Source: Paraburkholderia hospita
Lineage (GTDB): Bacteria; Pseudomonadota; Gammaproteobacteria; Burkholderiales; Burkholderiaceae
Assembly: GCF_002902965.1 (NCBI RefSeq)
Contig: NZ_CP026106.1
Coordinates: 2,108,001 to 2,172,000, forward strand
Direction of reading: 5' to 3'
DNA length: 64,000 nucleotides
The number at the start of each line of letters is the position of its first letter. The first letter of the stretch is position 1. The position numbers were made by a program, and so were the translations under genes. Shown in pieces: positions 25,701 through 35,427 of this stretch. The notes below the pieces were generated by a model that was not told where the DNA came from, made no database searches, and was given only the letters and a program-made list of their open reading frames with translations.

Positions 25701-27560
25701 TCAATCGTCGAGCAACGACAAATCCCGCACCGCGCCCTTATCCGCCGACATCACCAGCTTCGCATAAGCCTTCAGCGCGCCCGACACCTTGCGCGGACGC
25801 GGCTTAGCCGGCTTCCAACCCTTCGCGTTCTGCTCCTCACGGCGACGCGCGAGTTCCTCGTCGGACAGCAGCACGTCGATCGTACGGTTCGGAATGTCGA
25901 TGCGAATACGGTCGCCGTCGCGCACGAGCCCGATCGCACCACCCGCCGCCGCTTCCGGCGAGCAGTGGCCAATCGACAGACCCGATGTACCGCCCGAGAA
26001 GCGCCCGTCCGTCAGTAGCGCGCACGCCTTGCCGAGGCCTTTCGACTTGATGTAACTCGTCGGGTACAGCATCTCCTGCATGCCGGGACCACCCTTGGGC
26101 CCTTCGTAACGCACGATCACGATATCGCCCGCCTTGACCTTGTCGTTGAGGATGTTCTCCACTGCTTCATCCTGCGACTCCGTCACATGCGCCGAGCCTT
26201 CGAACACCAGAATGCTTTCGTCGACGCCCGCCGTCTTCACCACGCAACCGTCGAGCGCGATGTTGCCCGTCAGCACCGCAAGACCGCCTTCCTTCGAGAA
26301 CGCGTGCTCGTACGAACGAATGCAGCCTTCCGCGCGGTCCAGATCCAGACTCGGCCAGCGCGTGCTCTGGCTGAACGCGACCTGCGTCGGAATGCCGGCG
26401 GGGCCTGCCATGTAGAACGTCTTGACGGCTTCGTCGTCGGTGAGGGCGATGTCCCACTGGGCCAGCGCGTCCTTGAGCGTCGCCGTGTGCACGGTCGGGA
26501 CGTCGGTGTGCAGCTTGCCCGCGCGGTCCAGCTCGCCGAGGATGGCCATGATGCCGCCCGCGCGATGCACGTCTTCGATGTGGTACTTGTTCGTGTTGGG
26601 CGCGACCTTGCACAGCTGCGGCACGATGCGCGACAGACGGTCGATATCCGTCATCGTGAAGTCGATTTCCGCTTCCCGCGCGATGGCGAGCAGGTGCAGG
26701 ATCGTGTTGGTCGAGCCGCCCATCGCGATATCGAGCGTCATCGCGTTTTCGAACGCCTTGAAGCCGACCGAACGCGGCAGGATGCGCTCGTCTTCGTTCT
26801 CGTAGTACTGGCGCGCCAGTTCGACGACACGGCGCCCCGCGCGCTTGAACAGTTGCTCACGGTCCGCGTGCGTCGCGACCACCGTGCCGTTGCCAGGCAG
26901 CGAAAGACCCAGCGCTTCCGTCAGGCAGTTCATCGAGTTGGCCGTGAACATGCCCGAGCACGAACCGCAGGTCGGGCACGCAGAGCGCTCCACTTCGGCG
27001 ACGTCGGCGTCGGAGTATGACTGGTCGGCAGCGATCACCATCGCGTCCACGAGGTCGAGCTTCTTGAACTCGATGGTGCCCGTCTTCGGGTTCGCGAGAC
27101 GCGTCTTGCCGGCTTCCATCGGGCCGCCGGACACGAAGATCACGGGAATGTTGAGGCGCATCGCGGCCATCAGCATGCCGGGGGTGATCTTGTCGCAGTT
27201 GGAGATGCACACCATCGCGTCGGCGCAGTGCGCATTGACCATGTATTCGACGGAGTCCGCGATGATGTCGCGGCTCGGCAGCGAATACAGCATGCCGTCA
27301 TGGCCCATCGCAATGCCGTCGTCGACGGCGATGGTGTTGAATTCCTTGGCTACGCCGCCCGCCGCTTCGATTTCACGCGCGACGAGTTGGCCCAGGTCTT
27401 TCAGGTGCACGTGTCCGGGCACGAACTGGGTGAACGAATTGACCACCGCGATGATCGGCTTCGAGAAGTCTTCGTCTTTCATGCCGGTGGCGCGCCACAG
27501 CGAGCGCGCCCCAGCCATGTTGCGGCCGGCGGTGGAGGTTTTGGAACGGTATGCGGGCAT
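25701..27560 (-). CDS. ilvD: Dihydroxy-acid dehydratase
   Basis: 619 residues, the size of the E. coli-type enzyme. It dehydrates 2,3-dihydroxy-3-methyl-acids to 2-keto acids in valine, isoleucine and leucine synthesis, using an Fe-S cluster. Cluster ligands sit in [12 protein letters not shown] and [27 protein letters not shown] [15 protein letters not shown] and late [15 protein letters not shown] motifs are all present. It is a stand-alone gene. Its last 100 bp lie beside repeat copy B. Confidence 0.97.
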   Translation of the reverse strand: MPAYRSKTSTAGRNMAGARSLWRATGMKDEDFSKPIIAVVNSFTQFVPGHVHLKDLGQLVAREIEAAGGVAKEFNTIAVDDGIAMGHDGMLYSLPSRDIIADSVEYMVNAHCADAMVCISNCDKITPGMLMAAMRLNIPVIFVSGGPMEAGKTRLANPKTGTIEFKKLDLVDAMVIAADQSYSDADVAEVERSACPTCGSCSGMFTANSMNCLTEALGLSLPGNGTVVATHADREQLFKRAGRRVVELARQYYENEDERILPRSVGFKAFENAMTLDIAMGGSTNTILHLLAIAREAEIDFTMTDIDRLSRIVPQLCKVAPNTNKYHIEDVHRAGGIMAILGELDRAGKLHTDVPTVHTATLKDALAQWDIALTDDEAVKTFYMAGPAGIPTQVAFSQSTRWPSLDLDRAEGCIRSYEHAFSKEGGLAVLTGNIALDGCVVKTAGVDESILVFEGSAHVTESQDEAVENILNDKVKAGDIVIVRYEGPKGGPGMQEMLYPTSYIKSKGLGKACALLTDGRFSGGTSGLSIGHCSPEAAAGGAIGLVRDGDRIRIDIPNRTIDVLLSDEELARRREEQNAKGWKPAKPRPRKVSGALKAYAKLVMSADKGAVRDLSLLDD

Positions 27561-27727
27561 CGTGGTTGTGGGAGAGTTATCGCGGAGAGAAAGCGGGCCA
27601 CGGGAATAAAGGCCCCTTGAGCGCCCGTGCGAACAACCTCGTGAGTCGCGCCCTGGGCAAACCGCGATTATCCCACACAGCCTTTAGGCACGTCGGAATC
27701 CCACTACCTGGAAATCCCCGCCCGCGC

Positions 27728-28255
27728 TTACGGCGCGTACCGCGTGAAGACGTAGTCGCGGTCCTTCACCCGTGCCGCGTGACAGGCGAAACACGTCTGG
27801 TGCTGCGCGAGGTCAGCGGGTTGTCCGTTGATGAAGCGCCCGAACCCCCAACCGCCCGTCGATGCATAGCGCCGCGAGTCTTTCACCATCACCTGCACCG
27901 TCGTCGCCTGCCCCGGCACCGTCGCGGATTCGAAATCGGGCGACTGCTTGCGCTTGTACGCGAGCTTTACGAGAATCGTGCCGTCCGGGTACGGCAGCGT
28001 CGAGCTTTCGATCGCCTTGATCGCCGCGGGATTGCCCAGCACGACGCGCAGCTCGTCGAGCGGCGCGGCTTCCTCGGCGGGCGCGATCATCTGCCACTTG
28101 CGGTATCCGTCAGGAATCGTGACACCGTAAATCGGCGATGCCGCTTTCGTTGCAGCGGCAGGCTTGGCGGATTCGGCAATTGCCTGATCCGCCGACACGG
28201 CGCCGAGCAGCAGCGCCGTGCTGAGGACAACATACGCGGTCCGAATGGCTCGCAT
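27728..28255 (-). CDS. Cytochrome P460 family protein
   Basis: 175 residues. Signal peptide 1-27 (cleavage after AIA). The body follows cytochrome P460: IYGVTIPDGYRKWQMIAPA, LRVVLGNPAAIKAI, PDGTILVKLAYKR, MVKDSRRYASTGGWGFGRF, and the haem-binding CFACH near residue 160. Family members oxidise hydroxylamine or are electron carriers of unclear role in non-nitrifiers. It follows the alpha/beta hydrolase gene by 23 bp with AGGAG before its ATG, so it is the second gene of a two-gene operon driven from the promoter at 29484-29575. Confidence 0.9.
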   Translation of the reverse strand: MRAIRTAYVVLSTALLLGAVSADQAIAESAKPAAATKAASPIYGVTIPDGYRKWQMIAPAEEAAPLDELRVVLGNPAAIKAIESSTLPYPDGTILVKLAYKRKQSPDFESATVPGQATTVQVMVKDSRRYASTGGWGFGRFINGQPADLAQHQTCFACHAARVKDRDYVFTRYAP

Positions 28256-28278
28256 TGGATGGCTCCTCGGTCGTCCGT

Positions 28279-29307
28279 TCAGAAACGCGCCACGTCGATG
28301 ATCGCGTCGGCGAATGCCTTCGGCGCTTCCTGCGGCAGGTTGTGTCCGACGCCGCCGCCGATGTTCCGGTGCGCGTACTTGCCGGTGAACTTCTTCGCGT
28401 ACGCAGACGGGTCCGGATGCGGCGCACCGTTCGAGTCGCCTTCCATCGTGATGGTCGGCACCGAGATGGTCGGCGCTGCCGCGAGGCGCTTTTCGAGTTC
28501 GTCGTATTTCGCCTCGCCGCGCGACAGCCCGAGACGCCAGCGATAGTTGTCGATCACGATGGCAACGTGGTCCGGGTTAGCGAACGACTCGGCCGTGCGA
28601 TCGAAGGTCGCGTCGTCGAAATTCCACTTCGGCGAGGCGAGTTGCCAGATCAGCTTGTTGAAGTCGTGGCGATTGGCGTCGTAGCCCGCATAGCCGCGCT
28701 CGGTTGCGAAGTAGAACTGATACCACCAGGCGAACTCCGCTTTCGGCGGCAGCGGCGCGCGGTTCGCCTGCTGGCTGCCGATCAGATAGCCGCTCACCGA
28801 CACCAGCGCCTTGACACGCTCCGGCCACAACGCGGCGATGATGTCCACCGTGCGCGCGCCCCAGTCGAACCCGCCCAGCACGGCCTTATCGATTTTCAGC
28901 GCGTCCATCAGCGCGATGATGTCGACGGCGATCACGGCTTGCTGGCCGTTGCGCGGCGTATCCGCGGACAGGAAGCGCGTGCTGCCATAACCGCGCAGAT
29001 ACGGCACGATCACCCGATAACCGGCGGCAACCAGCAGCGGCGTAACCTCGGCAAAGCTGTAGATGTCGTACGGCCAGCCGTGCAGCAGAATCACAACCGG
29101 GCCGTTCTGCGGGCCCGCTTCCGCGTAGCCGATGTTCAGCGTGCCCGCATTGATCTGTTTGATCGTATCGAACGAAGCGGCACGTGCGCCCGTCTTGACG
29201 CTGGTCTGCGCATTGGCGAACCCGCTCAGGCCCAGTTCCATCAGGCCGATGCCTGCAACGGTCGTCCCGAGCAGACGACGGCGCCGAGTGTTGATCTGAT
29301 CCGACAT
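28279..29307 (-). CDS. Exported alpha/beta hydrolase, epoxide-hydrolase/dehalogenase type
   Basis: 342 residues. N terminus NTRRRRLLGTTVAGIGLMELGL with cleavage near ANAQ looks like a Tat signal. HGWPYD at 76-81 forms the oxyanion region, the nucleophile is Asp148 in GGFDWGAR (not Ser), and His322 lies in GGGVGHNLP. Asp nucleophiles mark epoxide hydrolases and haloalkane dehalogenases. It is highly similar along its whole length to the protein at 46669-47712. First gene of an operon with cytochrome P460; GAGGA precedes its ATG. Confidence 0.88.
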   Translation of the reverse strand: MSDQINTRRRRLLGTTVAGIGLMELGLSGFANAQTSVKTGARAASFDTIKQINAGTLNIGYAEAGPQNGPVVILLHGWPYDIYSFAEVTPLLVAAGYRVIVPYLRGYGSTRFLSADTPRNGQQAVIAVDIIALMDALKIDKAVLGGFDWGARTVDIIAALWPERVKALVSVSGYLIGSQQANRAPLPPKAEFAWWYQFYFATERGYAGYDANRHDFNKLIWQLASPKWNFDDATFDRTAESFANPDHVAIVIDNYRWRLGLSRGEAKYDELEKRLAAAPTISVPTITMEGDSNGAPHPDPSAYAKKFTGKYAHRNIGGGVGHNLPQEAPKAFADAIIDVARF

Positions 29308-29483
29308 GTTTTTTTCCTCAGGTACGGTTGCTTGGATGACATCTGCGCGCTCTTCTCAGATGCGCAGCCTGTTGATTCGACAGCACGCGGAACGCGCACA
29401 GCGCGAGCGTCGGCTCAGTGCGTTTCACGCGAACGCCTGTTCGCGCTTCCCGTTCGCAACGCCAGAACAGCTGGCATGGAGGT

Positions 29484-29575
29484 ATTAAACATGTCGGACG
29501 TATCTGCGGTTTGTCCGCATTGTCCGCCAATGAGTCGTTATGTATCAGGCGGCGGGGCAGATACATTGGGATACA
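29484..29575 (-). promoter_or_regulatory. GATACR-type promoter of hydrolase-P460 operon
   Basis: Read on the minus strand: TTGTATC-N4-TGTATC, 13 bases, GATACA (29546-29541), GACTCA 10 bases later, then 42 bases from the first GATACA a GATACG (29504-29499), exactly 9 bases, TTTAAT (29489-29484). Hexamers at 10-bp phase ending 9 bases before a -10 box resemble PhoB/OmpR-type activation sites. The leader to the start codon would be about 170 nt. Confidence 0.65.
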
Positions 29576-29629
29576 AAAACGTCGTGAATTGCGGTCCGGG
29601 AAACGCGTTCAGCCGTTCGGACCGTCTTA

Positions 29630-30076
29630 CTACTTCTTCGCTTCGTCCGCATCGTAGGTGACGTAGAGCTTGGTGTAGCCCTGCGTGTCGAACTGCCCCG
29701 TCCATCCTTTCGGCAGCGTGACGGCTTCGCCCGTATTCACGACCATCACCGAACCGTCCGACGACGTCAGCTTCACATTGCCCGAAAGAAAATAGAGGAA
29801 CTCCGTATAAGGCAGACCTTGCGGACCTTTGATGTCCTCGTGCAACGGACCCGATTTATAGACGCCCGTCTGATAGGCGTTATCTGGAGACGTGAAGGTG
29901 ACCACGTCAGTACTTCGCTGACCGTTTTCGTCCTTCTTGACCGCGTCGTTCCGGTTGAATATCGCGCCCGCGAGTTCGGCTTTCGAAACCTTGACGGGCT
30001 TGATGGTTTCCGCGTGCAAACCCGTTGATGCGATTGCACTGCTCAATGCCAATGCTGCGAAAAATGCCTTGTTCAC
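29630..30076 (-). CDS. Exported cupin-domain protein
   Basis: 148 residues from GTG 30076 (AGGA 7 bases upstream); an extended frame to 30208 overlaps the AraC gene and is not credible. Signal peptide 1-22 (cleavage after LHA). C-terminal cupin: TEFLYFLSGNVKLTSSDG and GEAVTLPKGWTGQFDTQGYTKLYVTYD, similar to the (S)-ureidoglycine/EutQ-like cupin_3 group but secreted. Ligand unknown. It lies 25 bp behind the AraC regulator on the same strand, so they are probably co-transcribed. Confidence 0.78.
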   Translation of the reverse strand: MNKAFFAALALSSAIASTGLHAETIKPVKVSKAELAGAIFNRNDAVKKDENGQRSTDVVTFTSPDNAYQTGVYKSGPLHEDIKGPQGLPYTEFLYFLSGNVKLTSSDGSVMVVNTGEAVTLPKGWTGQFDTQGYTKLYVTYDADEAKK

Positions 30077-30101
30077 GATGTTTTCCTGTGACTGAATGCT
30101 T

Positions 30102-31049
30102 TTACAACTGATTGACCGTAAAGCGGAAATCCGATGGCGACACGCCGTATTGCCGCTTGAACAGGCGGCTGAAATGCGCTGCCGTGGTGAATCCGCACTG
30201 CCATGCAATTTCCTGAATCGAACTGTCGTGCGCGCCGCGCGTTCGCAGCAATAGCCCCGCGCGCTCGAGCCGCGCCTGCCACAGATACCGCATCAGCGAC
30301 ATGCCCTTTACACGGAACAGCCGCTGCAGGTGTTGAGAAGAAACATGCACACCGGATGCAATCGCAGCGACGTCCAGCCCAGCCTCGCCGAGATGGCTTT
30401 CAATATAGCGCTTCGTCTGATGGATCAACGCTTCGGGGCATCGCCTCTTCGAGCGCGCGCCGGGATCGATCATCGCGAATTCGATGAGTTCGAGCAGTTG
30501 CTCGCCCATCATGTTTTGCGCAATGACGCTCGGCGCAGTGGATTGCCGCGCGATGCACTGGATGAGATCGCAGGTCGCGCGAACATCGGGCGACAGCGCA
30601 TCGCCCACCAGCGGCCCCGCACTCGAACGATACACGCCGCGCTCACGCAGACGCTCCTTCGGTACGCGCAGCACAGTCATCCGCGCGCGCTCAGGGAACA
30701 CTTCGACAAACGGATAGACGGGGTCGATGATGAACATGCTGCCCGCGTCGAAACGCTCGACCAGGCCGCGCGATTGCACATGCACATGGCCCTCCGTCAC
30801 GAGCTTCACGAAAAGCCAGCCGCCTTGCCACGACGGCAATTCTTCGCCGACAGGCGAAAGCGTCTGCGTTGCCAGGTCGGCAAGCGAGACGCCGACTTCG
30901 CCGAGGGTCCAACTCTTGACGGTCGAGTCGATCGACTGCCGCGGATCGAATGCGCATTGCAATCCGTGGCTGTTCAACATGATGTGCGACCATCGCTCGC
31001 CCGCGCTCAGACCGGTGTCGAAAGTGATCTCGTGCGTGTCGAAGTGCAT
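30102..31049 (-). CDS. AraC family transcriptional regulator
   Basis: 315 residues from ATG 31049; a longer frame to 31118 adds unconserved residues. The N-terminal half resembles the AraC-binding-like domain of the FeaR/AraC_N type (FDTGLSAGERWSHI, then HVHVQSRGLVERFDAGSMFIID). The C-terminal 100 residues are the double helix-turn-helix (LDVAAIASGVHVSSQHLQRLF and IQEIAWQCGFTTAAHFSRLFKRQYGVSPSDFR). It sits between an aldehyde dehydrogenase and a cupin gene, its likely targets. Confidence 0.92.
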   Translation of the reverse strand: MHFDTHEITFDTGLSAGERWSHIMLNSHGLQCAFDPRQSIDSTVKSWTLGEVGVSLADLATQTLSPVGEELPSWQGGWLFVKLVTEGHVHVQSRGLVERFDAGSMFIIDPVYPFVEVFPERARMTVLRVPKERLRERGVYRSSAGPLVGDALSPDVRATCDLIQCIARQSTAPSVIAQNMMGEQLLELIEFAMIDPGARSKRRCPEALIHQTKRYIESHLGEAGLDVAAIASGVHVSSQHLQRLFRVKGMSLMRYLWQARLERAGLLLRTRGAHDSSIQEIAWQCGFTTAAHFSRLFKRQYGVSPSDFRFTVNQL

Positions 31050-31150
31050 GAAAACGTCCCATGATTCAAAACGGACGGCATGCGCAGGTCTTTGGCGCGT
31101 GCGTAACGAATCGACCACAACGATCGATCACGCCCGCGCCTCTCTGCCTG

Positions 31151-32620
31151 TCATCCAGCCGCCGTCGGCATGAACACTGCCTTGGTTTCGAGGTACGCCT
31201 CCAGTCCCTCGCGACCGCCTTCGCGGCCCACTCCTGATAACTTGTAACCGCCGAACGGCACATTGGCCGCCAGTTCGACGCCGTTAATGCCGATATGGCC
31301 TGCCTGGATGCGGCACGCGAGCGCGTAGGCCCGCTCCACATCGCTGCTATAAACTGAGCCGCTCAGGCCATACGGCGTGTCGTTCGCGATACGCACGGCG
31401 TCGTCGATGTCGTCATAAGGAAGAATCGAAACGACCGGGCCGAAGATCTCCTGCTGCGCAATCGTCGTGTCCGGCGTGACGTGAGCGAATACCGTAGGCT
31501 CGACGAAATAGCCCTTCCCGAAGCCACCATTGCCAGTACCGCCCAACACGAGCTGCGCGCCTTCACTGATGCCCTGCTCGATATAGCCGCGCACACGATC
31601 CCGCTGCACTGCGTTCAATACCGGCCCGATCCGCGTATCGGTCTCGCGCGGGTCGCCAAGCTTCAGCTTCGAAATGATCTCAGCGTACGCGCTGACGACC
31701 TCGTCATGTCGTGCCCTGGGCGCAAGAATGCGCGTCTGCGCGAAGCAGATCTGGCCGGAAAACGGCATCGTGAACGGCGTCAGCGCTGCCAGCGCCGAAG
31801 GCAGATCGACGTCGTCGAGCAGAATCGCCGCCGATTTCCCGCCGAGTTCCAGCGTCACGCGAGCCAGCCGATCCACTGCCGCGCGTGCGATCCACTGCCC
31901 CGTGGCGACGCTGCCCGTAAAGCTGATCTTGTCGACATCGCGCGATTGCACCAGTTGCGCGCCCTCGTCACGGCCCGCCGTGATGACATTCAGCACGCCC
32001 GGCGGAAGGCCCACAGCCGCCGCGCATTCCGCGATGATCAGCGCATCGAGCGGACTCTCCGGCGGCGACTTGACGACGACCGTGCAACCCGCGGCCAGCG
32101 CCGCCGCGATCTTGTGCGACACGATCGGGAAGGTTGCATTCCACGGCGCAATCAATGCGGCGACACCGACGGGTTCGCGACGTACGCGCGCGTGGCCGCG
32201 CCGTGTCGGTCGCGCGTCCTCGAATTCGAACGTCTCTGCGAGCGACGCAAAGAACTCGAAGCGCGTGATACCCGTGGGAAGCAGACCATTCGCAAACGTA
32301 ATCGGCGCGCCGACCTGATCGGTCCACAGTTGCGCGAGCAAGGGCAAGCGCTGACGGATTTCTTCCGTCAGCCGCTTCAGATATCCGCTTCGCTCAGCGC
32401 CCGATAACTTCGGCCACGGACCGCTGTCAAATGCGCGGCGCGCCGCCGCGATCGCACGCTCGACGTCCACGGAATCCGCGAGCGGAACCGACATGAAAGG
32501 CTCTTCCGTCGCAGGAGAAATCAGCACATGGCGCGCGCCGGAGTGGCTCAGCACCCATTCGCCATTGATGAAAAAGCGACTGCGGACATTCGACGAAAGT
32601 GCTGTGGAGTACTCGGTCAT
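31151..32620 (-). CDS. NAD(P)-dependent aldehyde dehydrogenase
   Basis: 489 residues from ATG 32620. Full ALDH domain: Asn161 in APWNATFP, Rossmann FTGSVATG, general base Glu258 in LELGGKSA and catalytic Cys292 in SGQICFAQTR; FGPVVSILPYDD and GYKLSGVGREGG near the end. It would oxidise an aldehyde to the acid in the cytoplasm; the substrate is unknown, although the FeaR-like AraC gene next door hints at aromatic or amine-derived aldehydes. Upstream in-frame sequence to 32806 is not conserved. Confidence 0.94.
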   Translation of the reverse strand: MTEYSTALSSNVRSRFFINGEWVLSHSGARHVLISPATEEPFMSVPLADSVDVERAIAAARRAFDSGPWPKLSGAERSGYLKRLTEEIRQRLPLLAQLWTDQVGAPITFANGLLPTGITRFEFFASLAETFEFEDARPTRRGHARVRREPVGVAALIAPWNATFPIVSHKIAAALAAGCTVVVKSPPESPLDALIIAECAAAVGLPPGVLNVITAGRDEGAQLVQSRDVDKISFTGSVATGQWIARAAVDRLARVTLELGGKSAAILLDDVDLPSALAALTPFTMPFSGQICFAQTRILAPRARHDEVVSAYAEIISKLKLGDPRETDTRIGPVLNAVQRDRVRGYIEQGISEGAQLVLGGTGNGGFGKGYFVEPTVFAHVTPDTTIAQQEIFGPVVSILPYDDIDDAVRIANDTPYGLSGSVYSSDVERAYALACRIQAGHIGINGVELAANVPFGGYKLSGVGREGGREGLEAYLETKAVFMPTAAG

Positions 32621-33058
32621 GGTCTTTCCGATTGAAAGTCTTCTACATCTACAGTGAAAGGGTTTCGCAGCCAGCACCCGACGTATCGCGTCATGTCGGG
32701 TTGAAACCCACCAACGGATTCCGCTAACGTCGGGAACCTGTGACTTTTCAGTGTAGTGATTCGACTCTTTCGAAAATTGTCCAAGGCAATTCGATCGCTT
32801 GTCCAAAACGCGCTTTCTGATTGATGCCTGGTTATAGCCTGGTTTTAGCGCAGGAATATGTCGTAATGTATCTGCCGCCGCTTACGATACATCCGGTTTC
32901 AAATGCCTTTCCCGGACATACCTGCCCGCTGTCGTCCACGTCTATAGCGTTCGGATGCGCGTCCCAGACAAGACAAATGCGCCGCATGGACAAGGCATCC
33001 ATCAATTGGAAGCGATAGAGTAGGCAGTTCCCCTCCGTCGATCCGCTTCCCGATTGCA
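32621..33058. other. Intergenic region with TGTATC-N13-GATACA dyad
   Basis: About 440 bp between the aldehyde dehydrogenase and the truncated sigma gene. TGTATC (32867-32872) and GATACA (32886-32891) are spaced 13 bp, exactly as upstream of the hydrolase-P460 and DipZ-like genes. A further pair of phased hexamers (GACATG/GATACG read leftwards, near 32690-32706) lies nearer the dehydrogenase. No obvious -10 box at the standard 9-base spacing is seen for either neighbour. Confidence 0.5.
32867..32891. promoter_or_regulatory. TGTATC-N13-GATACA dyad (variant site)
   Basis: Same half-sites and spacing as in the island's other sites. Rightward, GATACA is followed after 7 (not 9) bases by TCAAAT. 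It may serve the dehydrogenase, the truncated sigma gene, or both. Confidence 0.5.
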
Positions 33059-33370
33059 ATGCAGTGCATGGATTTTTCGCTCATTCTTCCGGACATGCTT
33101 CCCCGGCTCTGGTCTTTCGCGTTAAGGCTGACAGAGAACGAATATGAAGCGGAAGAACTGGTTTATCAGGCCTGCGCGCGCGGGCTTGAAGACTCACACA
33201 AGCTGCCTCGCGACATATCCCCGCCCGACTGGATGTTCTCGATCGTGTATTCGATCTGGCGCGCCGATCCGATGGGTCATGCGCGGCGGCATTGTACTGC
33301 GAAGAAAAGTTCTCTTTGCTCACAACACCTTTTCCAGAAAAACGTGTGCGGAATAGATCCGCCTCGCTAA
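33059..33370 (+). pseudogene. Truncated ECF sigma factor (region 2 only)
   Basis: 103 residues. LPRLWSFALRLTENEYEAEELVYQACARGLED followed by WMFSIVYSIWRAD matches region 2 of extracytoplasmic-function sigma factors (core binding and -10 recognition). The frame then runs into unrelated sequence and no region 4 is found in any frame before the next gene at 33488. It may be a decayed gene or a short protein that still binds core polymerase. ATG 33068 is an alternative start. Confidence 0.6.
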
Positions 33371-33487
33371 GCGTTGTTGAGAAGAGCACCGGAAATCCAG
33401 CATCGGATGCATCCGGCTCGCATTACGAAATCCTCACTTTCAATCGGAGTACGACCCGCTTCGCGCTCCGTTACGGATCGAAAGAAC

Positions 33488-33937
33488 ATGTCATCCTTTT
33501 CAAGAATGCTGCTCGTCTACGACGGAACGCTAGAAGCTCAAGCCGCGCTGAAACGTTGCTCGCAATTGTCGCTGGCGTTGTCCGCACACGTCGATGTGGT
33601 TTCCGTCGTCGATTCGATCACGGCCAATGCGACCTGTGCAGGCATGCTGTCGGATCTCGCGTGCAGCAGTATGGAAGCCCACGCGCAACACGCGCTCGAC
33701 GTTGCAGTCGCGCATCTCGTGAATCTCGGCGTCACCGCGCATGGCTTCATCAAGTTCGGACGCACTGTCGACGTGGTTCCGCTGCATGTCGCAGCATTCC
33801 ATGCCGATATCGTGGTGATCGGCCATCGCGTGCAATCGGGGTTCGCGCGCTGGTGGGGCGGGCGCCCGGTTCATCTCGATCTGGCCGAACGGCTGCGTGG
33901 CGCCGCAATCGTGGCCGTCACAGCGCCCCTTTCGTGA
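33488..33937 (+). CDS. Universal stress protein (UspA) family
   Basis: 149 residues from ATG 33488. Begins FSRMLLVYDGTLEAQAALKRCSQLSLALSAHVDVVSVVD, the UspA first strand and helix, and ends with ADIVVIGHRVQSGFARWWGGRPVHLDLAERLRGAAIVAV. The usual ATP-binding G-x2-G-x9-G(S/T) loop is altered (GHRVQSGFARWWGG), so ATP binding is doubtful. Cytoplasmic stress protein; partners not evident. No convincing ribosome site. Confidence 0.78.
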   Translation: MSSFSRMLLVYDGTLEAQAALKRCSQLSLALSAHVDVVSVVDSITANATCAGMLSDLACSSMEAHAQHALDVAVAHLVNLGVTAHGFIKFGRTVDVVPLHVAAFHADIVVIGHRVQSGFARWWGGRPVHLDLAERLRGAAIVAVTAPLS

Positions 33938-33960
33938 TTTTTGATGAGGGCGCGTGTGGA

Positions 33961-33982
33961 CCGGGCGGCAGTTGCCGCCCGG
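33961..33982. terminator. Bidirectional hairpin between UspA and amidase genes
   Basis: A 10-bp GC-rich inverted repeat (CCGGGCGGCA with TGCCGCCCGG) with almost no loop lies 24 bp after the UspA stop and just past the convergent amidase stop. It lacks a U-run. Confidence 0.5.
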
Positions 33983-33987
33983 CAAGC

Positions 33988-35388
33988 TCAAACAACAGGG
34001 TCGATTGGCGAAGGCGGCACGCCGCGCGCTTCGATCGCTTCGCCCGCCAGCAGACACAAGTCCTCGCGATAATGCGCGGCGACAATCTGCACGCCAACGG
34101 GCACGCCGTCGACCAGTTGCGTCGTGACAGCCAGCCCCGGCAGACCCATCGCGGGCAGCGCGCGCATCGTGAGCTGCGCTTCCCATACCCGGTCGAAACC
34201 TTCAGGGCCACGCTGATCGAGATCGTCGGGAAACGGCAGTTCGCCTGAGACGGGCATCAGCACCACCGCGTACTGATCGAGGAACAGACGCCATTCACGC
34301 ACCAGCGTCGAGCGCCGCACCAGCGAACGGCTGATCACATCGGCAGGCAGGCCCTGTACCTTCAGATGTGCCGCCGCGACGACGGCCGCCGCGCCCGGAT
34401 CGCCGTCACGCGCGACGGAATCGGCCAGCGCGTCGAAGCCGTCACCCAGCCATAAGCGCTCCTGCAATTGCCCGGCTTCACGGATCGACGGCACGTCGTC
34501 GATTTCCTCGACGGTCCAGCCTGCATCGACGAGCCGGCGCGCCGCATCGAGCAACGCATCCTCGACTTCCTTCGCGATCTGCAAACCGCCGGGGCGCAGG
34601 CACAGCGCTGCGCGCAGCGGCACGGCGCGCCCTTCCAGCGGCAGCGGCACATACCAGGGGTCGCGAAGATCCGGCGCGGCAAGCGCAAGCAGGCCGAGAC
34701 GGAGATCTTCGATCGTGCGTGCAATCGGTCCCGCTGCCGACATCAGTTGCGCGCCGATCGCGCGTTCCGGCGACGACGCGTTGAACGCCGGCACACGCCC
34801 TAAGCTCGGCCTGAGTCCATGTACGCCGCACGCGTAGGCGGGATAGCGGACCGAGCCGCCGATATCGGTGCCGAGCGCAAGCTGTCCAATGCCCACGGTG
34901 ACAGCCGCAGCCGCGCCGCCCGATGAGCCACCGGGCGTGAGCTTTGCATCGCGCGGATTCAACGTGCGTCCATGCACCTGGTTCGACGTGAACCAGCGCA
35001 GCGCGAAGGTCGGCGAATTGCTGCGGCCAAGCAGCACCGCGCCCGCCTTCGACAGATTGTCCACGGCAGGACTGCTCGTTTCGGCGATCAGGTTTTCCTG
35101 CAGACGCGTGCCGTTCGTGGTCGCAAAGCCAGCCTGATCGACATTGATCTTCACGGTGACAGGCACGCCCGCGAGCGGCCCCGGATCTTCGCCGCGCGCG
35201 ATCGCCTGGTCGATCTCGTCCGCCTGGCGCAGCACCCATTCGGGCTTGTGCGCGACGACGGCATTGATGGTGGGGTTCACTGCATCGAGACGCGCCAGCG
35301 CGGATTGCGCCGCCTCGCGCGCGGATACCTCACGGCTGCGAACACGCCTCGCGAGTTCAGCCGCCGACAAGCGCCATAGTTCACTCAT
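33988..35388 (-). CDS. Amidase signature family enzyme
   Basis: 466 residues. The Ser-Ser-Lys triad is in place: Lys80 in VPVTVKINVD, Ser155 in TPGGSSGGAAAA, and nucleophile Ser179 in GTDIGGSVRYPA. These enzymes hydrolyse amides in the cytoplasm. GGGGA precedes the ATG at 35388. No GatB/C partner is nearby, so it is not the tRNA amidotransferase. Substrate cannot be told. No promoter of the GATACR type is seen. Confidence 0.92.
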   Translation of the reverse strand: MSELWRLSAAELARRVRSREVSAREAAQSALARLDAVNPTINAVVAHKPEWVLRQADEIDQAIARGEDPGPLAGVPVTVKINVDQAGFATTNGTRLQENLIAETSSPAVDNLSKAGAVLLGRSNSPTFALRWFTSNQVHGRTLNPRDAKLTPGGSSGGAAAAVTVGIGQLALGTDIGGSVRYPAYACGVHGLRPSLGRVPAFNASSPERAIGAQLMSAAGPIARTIEDLRLGLLALAAPDLRDPWYVPLPLEGRAVPLRAALCLRPGGLQIAKEVEDALLDAARRLVDAGWTVEEIDDVPSIREAGQLQERLWLGDGFDALADSVARDGDPGAAAVVAAAHLKVQGLPADVISRSLVRRSTLVREWRLFLDQYAVVLMPVSGELPFPDDLDQRGPEGFDRVWEAQLTMRALPAMGLPGLAVTTQLVDGVPVGVQIVAAHYREDLCLLAGEAIEARGVPPSPIDPVV

Positions 35389-35427
35389 GTTGTCCCCGAT
35401 AAAGATTCGGACTAGAAATGATACGCC

